Below are positions 6,014 to 11,444 of a stretch of DNA of 11,444 nucleotides, one piece after another (positions within the stretch are counted from its first letter, which is position 1; each line of letters begins with the position of its first letter). The notes beneath the pieces were generated by a model. The model was not told the origin of the DNA and searched no databases. It saw nothing but the letters and a program-made list of their open reading frames with translations. This stretch comes from an uncultured bacterium. GTDB lineage: Bacteria > Methylomirabilota > Methylomirabilia > Rokubacteriales > CSP1-6. The stretch is taken from contig CAMLFJ010000048.1 in assembly GCA_946479205.1 (NCBI GenBank), positions 1-11,444 of the forward strand. Reading direction: 5' to 3'. A program made the translations under genes and the position numbers.

Positions 6014-6886
6014 CTACCCGATTCGCCGCGCCCAGCGGACGACCTGGCGCGCGAGCGCGGCCTCGTGGCCGCGGAACCCGTGGGACGCGCGGGGGACGAC
6101 GATGCCGGTGAACCCCCGCGTCGCGCCGGCGTGCCGCTCGAACGCGGCCACCAGATCCGTCGCCCGGCGGTCGAGATACTCGTCGCGGCCGCCGACGATC
6201 ACCGCGGTCGGCACCCGGATGCGCCCGAGCGCGCGCCAGTCGGCGTCGGGCCGGTAGTACGGGAAGACGTCCTCCGCCTCGCCCGGGCGGAACAGGCTGA
6301 CGAAGCGCGCGGCGCTCCGGAAGCCCCACGCGCGAGGGACGAGCGCCTCCGGATCGCGCCGGGCGATCCGCTGCGCCGCGGCCACGCGTCGCGCCAGCAC
6401 GCGGCGGCCGATCCGCTTGCGCTCACCCGCGATGTCGGACACGGGTCCGAGCAGGATCAGCCCGGTCACGCGCCGGTCGCGGGTCCGCGCCATGTAGTGA
6501 AGGACCTTGTTGGCGCCGGTCGAGTGGCCGGCCAGGATCACGCGCCGGTAGCCGCTCGCGACCGCCAGGGCGATCGCGGCCCGCAGATCGTGGACGCTCT
6601 CCCCGAAGCGCTCGAAGGCCGCCCCCGCGAGGCGCGCACCCGCGCGCGTGACCACGCCGTGGCCGCGGGTGTTGAGCTTGACGTAGCCGAGGCCCGCCGC
6701 GTTGAGCCGCGCGGAGAGCGCCCGGATGAGCGGCTGCCCGGAGGAGAACGTCGAGCCGAGGCCGTGCACCCAGAGGAGCGCGGTGCCCCGACGCCCGCGC
6801 GGGTGGGCCGCGACGCCGTCCAGGACCACGCCGTCGCGCGTCCGGGCGCTCACGAGGGACACCGGGACACCGGCCGCCCTGGGCAT
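6014..6886 (-). CDS. Alpha/beta-hydrolase (DUF1749-like serine hydrolase)
   Basis: This 290-residue alpha/beta-hydrolase has HGLG at 41-44 as oxyanion segment, GHSTGANKVLHYM from 120 with nucleophile S122, D235 in GGRDEYLD and H269 in ASHGFRG. The long insert between the elbow and the acid residue, with FFP-like sequence (VFPYYRP), resembles a lid domain. The GHSTGAN motif recalls DUF1749/UPF0613 proteins and other small-molecule esterases. No signal peptide is seen. The ATG at 6886 is chosen; a GTG one codon upstream is also possible. It has no Shine-Dalgarno site, but a promoter-like TTGACG/GATGGT pair ends 6 nt before this ATG. It heads a two-gene minus-strand unit with the DUF4126 membrane protein and is divergent from the amidohydrolase-amidase pair. 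Substrate unknown. Confidence 0.86.
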   Translation of the reverse strand: MPRAAGVPVSLVSARTRDGVVLDGVAAHPRGRRGTALLWVHGLGSTFSSGQPLIRALSARLNAAGLGYVKLNTRGHGVVTRAGARLAGAAFERFGESVHDLRAAIALAVASGYRRVILAGHSTGANKVLHYMARTRDRRVTGLILLGPVSDIAGERKRIGRRVLARRVAAAQRIARRDPEALVPRAWGFRSAARFVSLFRPGEAEDVFPYYRPDADWRALGRIRVPTAVIVGGRDEYLDRRATDLVAAFERHAGATRGFTGIVVPRASHGFRGHEAALARQVVRWARRIG

Positions 6887-6892
6887 CACCGC

Positions 6893-6921
6893 ACCATCGC
6901 CAGTTTCCTGGCCGCCGTCAA
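6893..6921 (-). promoter_or_regulatory. Promoter of the hydrolase-DUF4126 unit
   Basis: On the minus strand TTGACG (complement of 6916-6921, five of six bases) is followed after exactly 17 nt by GATGGT (complement of 6893-6898, three of six). The -10 box is weak. It ends 6 nt before the ATG at 6886, the same spacing as at other starts in this window. Confidence 0.4.
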
Positions 6922-6939
6922 GGGCCCGCGAGGACCGGT

Positions 6940-6968
6940 TTGACCTGCCCCCGGCGCTCTGGCAGGAT
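6940..6968 (+). promoter_or_regulatory. Promoter of the amidohydrolase-amidase operon
   Basis: TTGACC (6940-6945, five of six bases) and CAGGAT (6963-6968) are separated by the optimal 17 nt. TGG directly before CAGGAT makes an extended -10 element. The box ends 7 nt before the ATG at 6976, so the predicted transcript starts at or next to the start codon. The -35 box lies 18 nt from that of the divergent promoter. Confidence 0.55.
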
Positions 6969-6975
6969 CGGCGCG

Positions 6976-8232
6976 ATGCGCACCGTGCTCGCGAACGCGA
7001 CGGTCATCGACTGCGTCAGCCCGCGCCCCGTCCCCGGGGCCAGCGTCACCATCGACCGCGGGCGCATCGTGGAGGTCCTGGGGGCCGGCCGCTCCGCCGA
7101 CACCCGCGACGCCCAGGTCATCGACCTCGAGGGCGCGTATCTCCTCCCCGGCCTGTGGGACGTCCACATCCACCCCGACTACCTCGCCTCCACCGGCGCC
7201 TCCGTCGCCGAGCAGACCGCCATCTTCGGCCACCGGCTGATGCAGACGCTGACCGAGAGCGGCGTGGTCGGGGTGCGCTGCGCGGGCGCCGCGCACTTCA
7301 TGGACGTGGCGTGGAAGCGGGCCTTCGAGACGGGCCAGTACACCGGCCCGCGGGTGTTCGCGGCCGGGTACTTCCTCACCACGACCGGCGGACACTTCCT
7401 CACCTCCGGGCACGCGCGCGAGTGCGACGGGCCGTACGGGTTCGTCCGCGCGATCCGGGAGCAGATCAAGAACGGCGTGGACCACATCAAGCTGAACCTC
7501 ACCGGGGGCATCATGGGCCCCGCGTGGGATCGGCACTCGCAGGCCTTCCTGCTCAACGACGAGCTCGAGGCCGCCTTCGCGATCTGCCACCAGCGCGGGT
7601 TCCGCGTCATGGCGCACGCGGCCAGCCCGGAGACGGTCCAGGCCGCGGCGCGCCTCGGCGCCCACAGCGTGGAGCACGGCTACATCATGGACGCGGCGTC
7701 CATCGAGAGCCTGCGTGCGCATCGCACCTGGTACGTGCCCACCCTCGCCATCACGCAGCTGACCCCCGACCAGGCGCGCGATCCCTGGGAGAAGCGCTGG
7801 GTGGAGGAGCGCGACCTCGCCCCGGATCTCTGCCTCCGGGCGGACGCGGCGGCCGAGCCACACCGCGAGGCCTTCCGACAGGCGCTGGCCTCCGGCGTCC
7901 GCATGGCGCTCGGCTCGGACATCCGGCCGCTCAAGGACGCCGCCCTCCTCGAGCTGGGCCTCTGGGTGGCGGCCGGCGCCACCCCGTGGCAGGCGCTGCT
8001 GGGCGCGACCCGCCACGCCGCGGAGCTGTGCGGGGTCGGCGACGAGCTCGGGACGATCGAGCCCGGGAAGCTCGCCGACCTCATCGTGGTGGCCGCCGAT
8101 CCACTCGAGAACATCACGAACCTGCGCCGGCTGCTCCTCGTCCTCAAGGACGGACGAATCGTCTCGGACAAGCGCGGCACCCACCATCATGCCAACCACC
8201 ACGCCAACCTCCACGGAGGACTCTCGGCATGA
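6976..8232 (+). CDS. Imidazolonepropionase/prolidase-type amidohydrolase (COG1228) with His-rich tail
   Basis: This 418-residue enzyme has the composite beta-sandwich plus TIM-barrel build of COG1228 amidohydrolases. An N-terminal sandwich leads to LLPGLWDVHIHPD with H64 and H66. K172 in HIKLNLTGG is the likely carboxylated bridging lysine. H214 (VMAHAA), H234 (SVEHG) and D315 (LGSD) complete the metal site. IEPGKLADLIVV at 361-372 is the family's C-terminal strand. Relatives include imidazolonepropionase and Xaa-Arg/Xaa-Pro dipeptidases, so a small amide, dipeptide or cyclic amide is expected. Unusually, the last 17 residues carry six histidines within 11 positions (403-413). The ATG at 6976 is chosen over an in-frame TTG at 6940, which lies inside the -35 box. 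Its TGA overlaps the amidase ATG (ATGA). Confidence 0.9.
   Translation: MRTVLANATVIDCVSPRPVPGASVTIDRGRIVEVLGAGRSADTRDAQVIDLEGAYLLPGLWDVHIHPDYLASTGASVAEQTAIFGHRLMQTLTESGVVGVRCAGAAHFMDVAWKRAFETGQYTGPRVFAAGYFLTTTGGHFLTSGHARECDGPYGFVRAIREQIKNGVDHIKLNLTGGIMGPAWDRHSQAFLLNDELEAAFAICHQRGFRVMAHAASPETVQAAARLGAHSVEHGYIMDAASIESLRAHRTWYVPTLAITQLTPDQARDPWEKRWVEERDLAPDLCLRADAAAEPHREAFRQALASGVRMALGSDIRPLKDAALLELGLWVAAGATPWQALLGATRHAAELCGVGDELGTIEPGKLADLIVVAADPLENITNLRRLLLVLKDGRIVSDKRGTHHHANHHANLHGGLSA
8185..8208 (+). repeat. 12-nt tandem repeat encoding His-His-Ala-Asn twice
   Basis: CATCATGCCAAC is followed directly by CACCACGCCAAC, differing only at two third-codon positions. The repeat sits in the 3' end of the amidohydrolase gene, just before the amidase ribosome-binding site. 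A duplication followed by silent drift would explain it. Two silent differences suggest it is not a fresh slippage product. Confidence 0.7.
8215..8220 (+). promoter_or_regulatory. Shine-Dalgarno site of the amidase gene
   Basis: GGAGGA lies 8 nt before the ATG at 8229, within the last codons of the amidohydrolase gene (the two Gly codons). Together with the ATGA stop/start overlap it supports coupled translation. It also shows that internal operon starts use canonical ribosome binding, unlike the promoter-proximal genes. Confidence 0.7.
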
Positions 8233-9629
8233 CCACGATCGATCCGGTATGGTCCGGCGTCGCCACCCTCTCGCAGGCGCTCGGCGCGCGCACGCTGTCT
8301 CCCGTGGACGCGGTGGACGCGCTGCTCGACCGCATCCGCCGCCACGACGGGCGCCTGCACGCCTTCATCGCGGTCTACGCCGAGGAGGCCCGCCTGGCCG
8401 CCGAGGGCGCCGACCGGGCCATCCGCTCCGGCCACCGCGTCGGCCCGCTCCACGGCGTGCCGATCGCGCTGAAGGATCTCGTGGATCTCGAGGGCCGCGT
8501 CACCACCGGCGGCTCGAAGGTCTGGGCCGCGCGGGTTTCCCCGGCCACCGCCACCCTCGCCGAGCGGGCGATCGCGGCCGGGATGATCGTGCTCGGCAAG
8601 ACCCACACCGTCGAGTTCGCGATGGGGAGCTGGGGCACCAACACCCACATGGGCACGCCCCGGAACCCGTGGGACGCGACGGTGCACCGCACCCCGGGCG
8701 GCTCCTCGAGCGGCTCCGGCGTCTCGGTGGCCGCGGGGCTGACCCCGATCGCCATCGGCACGGACACCGGCGGCTCGGTGCGCCTGCCCGCGGCCTGGAA
8801 TGGGATCGTGGGCTTGAAGGTGACCGCGGGGCGCATCAGCACCTTCGGCGTGCTGCCGCTCTCCTTCACCCTCGACACCCCGGGGCCGCTCACCCGCTCG
8901 GTCGAGGACGCCGCCCTGATCTACCGTCTGCTCAACGGACCCGATCCGCGCGATCGGCAGACGCTCGCCTGGGCGCCCGACGACCCGATGCCGACCCTGC
9001 GGCGCGGGGCGGCCGGGCTGCGTCTCGCGGTGATGCCGGACGTCGAGCGGGTGGGCGTGGACAAGGAAGTGCTTGCCGCCTACGACGCCTCGGTGGAGAC
9101 CCTCGCGAAGCTCGGGGCGCGGATCGAGCACGTCAAGCTCCCCCACCGCTTCAGCGATTACGCGGCGGCCACCGGACGGATCATCGGCGCCGAGGGCTAC
9201 CGCTTCGTCGGGCACCTGGTGGACGACGAGCGCCAGCCCGTGGATCCGCACGTGCGGCCGCGCATCCAGATCGGCCGCGGAGTCTCCGCGCGCGACTACC
9301 TGCTCGCCCTGGCCGAGCGCGAGGAGCGCAGCCGCGAGGTGTCCGACGCGCTGGCCCACGTGGACGCGCTGCTGACGCCGACCGCGCTCACTCCGCCGAT
9401 CCCGATCGATCAGGCGGACCAGGCGGGCACCGCCGCCCACTTCACGCGGCCGGTCAACTACCTGGGGCTCTGCGGCCTCGCGGTGCCCAACGGCTTCACG
9501 GTGGGCGGCCTGCCGATCTCGCTCCAGATCGTGGCCCACGCGGGCCACGAGGCGATGGCGCTCCGGATCGGCCAGGCCTACGAGGACGCCACCGACTGGA
9601 AGACCCGGCGGCCGCCGGAGCCGGCGTGA
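8229..9629 (+). CDS. Amidase-signature family amidase
   Basis: This 466-residue enzyme belongs to the amidase signature family, which hydrolyses C-N bonds of carboxamides and includes GatA, FAAH and aryl/acyl amidases. The Ser-cisSer-Lys triad is visible: K82 in PIALKDLVD, cis-S159 in PGGSSSGSG and nucleophile S183 in GTDTGGSVRLPA. The spacing K82 to S159 to S183 (77 and 24 residues) is close to that of FAAH. GVPIALKD and GIVGLKVTAGRIS are further hallmarks. The length is typical and no signal peptide is present. No gatB or gatC lies nearby and the C-terminal half is not GatA-like, so this is a catabolic amidase rather than the tRNA amidotransferase. It is translated with the preceding amidohydrolase, suggesting successive steps on one amide-containing substrate. 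That step order is inference. Confidence 0.92.
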   Translation: MTTIDPVWSGVATLSQALGARTLSPVDAVDALLDRIRRHDGRLHAFIAVYAEEARLAAEGADRAIRSGHRVGPLHGVPIALKDLVDLEGRVTTGGSKVWAARVSPATATLAERAIAAGMIVLGKTHTVEFAMGSWGTNTHMGTPRNPWDATVHRTPGGSSSGSGVSVAAGLTPIAIGTDTGGSVRLPAAWNGIVGLKVTAGRISTFGVLPLSFTLDTPGPLTRSVEDAALIYRLLNGPDPRDRQTLAWAPDDPMPTLRRGAAGLRLAVMPDVERVGVDKEVLAAYDASVETLAKLGARIEHVKLPHRFSDYAAATGRIIGAEGYRFVGHLVDDERQPVDPHVRPRIQIGRGVSARDYLLALAEREERSREVSDALAHVDALLTPTALTPPIPIDQADQAGTAAHFTRPVNYLGLCGLAVPNGFTVGGLPISLQIVAHAGHEAMALRIGQAYEDATDWKTRRPPEPA

Positions 9630-9666
9630 GCGACAACCCCCGCGACGGCGTCCGTGAGCCGGGCCC

Positions 9667-10197
9667 TCAGGGCGTGGGTGGCTCGATTCCCTCTCGCGCC
9701 AGCAGCGTGATGACGCCCGCCACCGTGAGCACGGCGCCCAGGGCCGCCGCGATCACCACCACCGGCAGGCTGGCGCTGCGGAGCGCGGCGCCGAGCGGGG
9801 CCGCCGCCAGGGTGAGCACGACCGCGACGACGACGCCGGAGCCCACCACCGCCAGCCACTGACGCGCCTGCCCCGCCATCACCGAGGGGCCGAGGAACGC
9901 CCCGCGGACGCGGCCCCCCAGGTGGACGAGGGCGAGCAGGAGCACGAGGGTCGCGCCCAGCGCGATCGCGATGAGGGAATCGGCGGCGGGCCCGGCGACC
10001 ACGAGCGCGAGCGCGTAGGCGATCACCACCAGCGAGCCGGCCGCGGTCACGAGCGGCACGGACCACGCGATCACCCCCGCCGCGCCCACCACGAGCGCGA
10101 CCGTCGCGAGCCAGGTGACGGGGGGCGTGGACGGCCGGACCGCGAGCGGCAACGCGGCCAGGATCGCGAGGAGCACGAGCGCGGCCAGGCGCATCAT
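9667..10197 (-). CDS. Small six-helix membrane protein, function unknown
   Basis: This 176-residue protein is almost entirely hydrophobic. Probable membrane helices cover about 4-21, 28-47, 50-69, 73-93, 114-134 and 144-166. The longest loop (94-113) is positively charged (GGRVRG, QARQ) and therefore probably cytoplasmic. I do not recognise a named family. The gene begins with ATGATG: the first ATG at 10197 overlaps the DUF58 stop by 4 nt, so the two are translationally coupled and probably act together at the membrane. The second ATG at 10194 is an alternative start. The short C-terminal tail (LLAREGIEPPTP) is encoded opposite a sequence resembling the 3' end of a tRNA, which is odd. The gene converges on the amidase gene, with a 37-nt gap that lacks a convincing terminator. 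Confidence 0.75.
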   Translation of the reverse strand: MMRLAALVLLAILAALPLAVRPSTPPVTWLATVALVVGAAGVIAWSVPLVTAAGSLVVIAYALALVVAGPAADSLIAIALGATLVLLLALVHLGGRVRGAFLGPSVMAGQARQWLAVVGSGVVVAVVLTLAAAPLGAALRSASLPVVVIAAALGAVLTVAGVITLLAREGIEPPTP

Positions 10198-11444
10198 CCG
10201 GCCAGCACGCGGCGACGCGACCGCCGCCGGAAGGCGGCCAGGACCGCATCCAGGGGCTCGGCGCCGTCCCACTCCACGATGGTCAGCCCGCGACGGCGGT
10301 ACTGGTCGAGCTCGGCCCGACGCTCGAGCGTCCAGAGCCGCGCGGCCACGTCGACGACCGCGGAGCGGCGCGCCGCCGCGCGGGCCGCCGGGACCGGCGA
10401 CACCGCGATGACGAGGAGGTCGAAGCCGCGGGCCGCGAGATCCGCGGCCGCCCGCACGAAGCGCCGATCGAGCATGGGACTCAGGGCCACCACCAGAGCC
10501 TGAGGCGGCAGGATGCGCGGCGGCACGAGATCGAGGTCGCGATTGACGTAGGTGAAGACGACCGACGCGCTCAGCAGGCTCTCGAGCAGGCGCTCGAGCT
10601 GGGCCCGGCCCGCGCCCGGCTTCACCCAGCGCGGCTGGCCGCCGTACTCGATCAGGCCCACGCGGTCCTTGCGCGCGAGATAGGCCGCCGCGAGCGCGGC
10701 GGCGCCGCGGACCGCCGCGTCCACCACCGTCTCGCCGTCCGGACCCACCTCGGACAGGGTGTCGAGCAGGAGGACCACGTCGGCGTTCCGCTCCCGGTGA
10801 TGCTGGGTCACGTGCAGGGTGCCCAGCTTCAGGGTGGCGCGCCAGTTCACGTGCCGGACCTGATCGCCGGGGGCGAAGGGCCGGATGTCGCCGGGCTCGA
10901 TGCCTTCCCCCTGCGTCGGCGACACGTAGTTGCCCACGAACGTCTGCGTGCGCAGCGGGTACGGCAGGTACCGGATCGGCGCCTGCCGCGGATAGACCGC
11001 CACCGCGGCGGGCACGCGATACTGGGCCTCGGCGGCGGCGAGCCCGAGCGGGCCCCATACCCGCAGATGCGGACCCTCGAGGCGCAGGTGCTGCCGGCCG
11101 GCGGCGCGCAGGTCGTACGTCCAGCGAATCTCCTGCCCGGCCCGCAGCGTGAAGAAGGCGTGGCAGCTCCCCCGCTCGAGACCCACCCGCGGCGGGAGCG
11201 GCTCCAGGAGCTCCACGAGGGACACCGGTCCGTCCGCCCGGAGCGTGAGGGTGACCGTCACGCACTCGTCCTCGAGGAGGCGGCGGCTCGACAGCTCGCG
11301 ACGGATCCGCCAGGCGGGCGGCGTCCCGGGGCGCCGGCCGGCCACGAGCGCCACGACCGCGGGGACCGCGACCACCGCGAGCTCGACGCGCCCGGTGAGC
11401 ACGGCGAGGAAGAGCGCCCAGCCGACCACGGTCAGGAACGAGAT
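10194..11444 (-). CDS. DUF58 domain protein, 5' end at or beyond the window edge
   Basis: At least 411 residues can be read from a GTG at 11429. The frame stays open to the edge (ISFLT before VVGWALF), so the true start may lie outside. The N-terminus is a hydrophobic hairpin (about 1-30), followed by a beta-rich region. The DUF58 core is DIRPFAPGDQVRHVNWRA at 181-198, then KLGTLHV and a von Willebrand A-like strand VVLLLDT at 218-224. The canonical DxSxS metal site is absent (DTLSE instead). DUF58 proteins usually sit beside MoxR-type AAA ATPases and membrane or transglutaminase proteins and are thought to help assemble or mature envelope or metalloprotein complexes. A moxR gene would be expected just upstream, outside the window. 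Downstream it is coupled by ATGA to a six-helix membrane protein. It is unrelated in role to the catabolic genes. Confidence 0.85.
   Translation of the reverse strand: MSFLTVVGWALFLAVLTGRVELAVVAVPAVVALVAGRRPGTPPAWRIRRELSSRRLLEDECVTVTLTLRADGPVSLVELLEPLPPRVGLERGSCHAFFTLRAGQEIRWTYDLRAAGRQHLRLEGPHLRVWGPLGLAAAEAQYRVPAAVAVYPRQAPIRYLPYPLRTQTFVGNYVSPTQGEGIEPGDIRPFAPGDQVRHVNWRATLKLGTLHVTQHHRERNADVVLLLDTLSEVGPDGETVVDAAVRGAAALAAAYLARKDRVGLIEYGGQPRWVKPGAGRAQLERLLESLLSASVVFTYVNRDLDLVPPRILPPQALVVALSPMLDRRFVRAAADLAARGFDLLVIAVSPVPAARAAARRSAVVDVAARLWTLERRAELDQYRRRGLTIVEWDGAEPLDAVLAAFRRRSRRRVLAG

Noticed and set aside
4884..6257. 457-codon plus-strand frame over the deacetylase and DUF4126 region
   Set aside because: A shadow frame with low-complexity Arg/His/Pro content; the overlapping real genes have clear motifs and membrane segments.
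6009..6329. N-terminal extension of the DUF4126 protein by about 107 residues
   Set aside because: The added sequence is Arg/Pro/Gly-rich and lies out of frame within the alpha/beta-hydrolase gene. The membrane domain begins right at GTG 6008.
6702..8228. Very long plus-strand open frame running into the amidase from upstream
   Set aside because: The part before 8229 is Arg/Pro/Gly-rich shadow of the hydrolase and amidohydrolase genes. The amidase family starts at the ATG at 8229 with its own GGAGGA.
9663..9673. Palindrome GCCCTCAGGGC in the convergent gap as a terminator
   Set aside because: A one-base centre cannot form a hairpin loop, the remaining stem would be about three pairs, and no T-run follows on either strand.
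1..11444. CRISPR array, insertion sequence, toxin-antitoxin or phage defence genes
   Set aside because: I saw no regularly spaced direct repeats, no transposase or nuclease motifs, no terminal inverted repeats and no small toxin-like gene pair. The window is ordinary catabolic and membrane-protein DNA apart from the regulatory pattern reported.

Overview
The window is about 11.4 kb of very GC-rich bacterial DNA, densely packed with genes. It looks like a free-living soil or sediment bacterium with a large catabolic repertoire. The mix of amidohydrolases, esterases, an amidase and a class IV aminotransferase, plus promoters sitting right at start codons, would fit Candidatus Rokubacteria/Methylomirabilota or a similar high-GC lineage. 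That placement is inference from style, not from a marker gene. No rRNA, intact tRNA, CRISPR array, transposase, integrase or phage gene is visible, and no gene-free stretch exceeds 100 bases.

Layout. (1) 1-1058, minus strand: the first 43 codons of an aldo/keto reductase, preceded by a COG3618-type metal-dependent amidohydrolase/lactonase. (2) 1067-1119: a compact divergent promoter region whose two -35 boxes overlap on a 13-nt inverted repeat. (3) 1141-5478, plus strand: a tightly coupled five-gene run made of an HSL-type alpha/beta-hydrolase esterase, a class IV PLP aminotransferase, a second alpha/beta-hydrolase, an N-formylglutamate-amidohydrolase-like protein and a PIG-L/LmbE deacetylase. 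The last may also have its own promoter. (4) 5427-6886, minus strand: a serine alpha/beta-hydrolase and a DUF4126 membrane protein, whose 3' end overlaps the deacetylase gene tail to tail by 52 nt. (5) 6893-6968: a second divergent promoter pair. (6) 6976-9629, plus strand: an imidazolonepropionase/prolidase-type amidohydrolase with a histidine-rich tail, translationally coupled to an amidase-signature amidase. (7) 9667-11444, minus strand: a DUF58 protein running to the window edge and a small six-helix membrane protein coupled to it.

How the genes may work together. Groups 1, 3 and 6 are dominated by enzymes that cleave ester, lactone, amide or N-acyl bonds, with one transaminase. The simplest reading is one or more scavenging pathways for N-acylated, esterified or lactone-containing compounds, but no substrate can be named from sequence. 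The DUF58 pair belongs to a different context, usually MoxR ATPase/DUF58 clusters.

The most unusual signal is regulatory. At five gene starts a recognisable -10 hexamer ends only 6-8 nt before the start codon, in three cases with a -35 box at 17-18 nt spacing. This predicts leaderless mRNAs. A sixth promoter sets the same distance to a six-codon micro-ORF just ahead of the first esterase gene.
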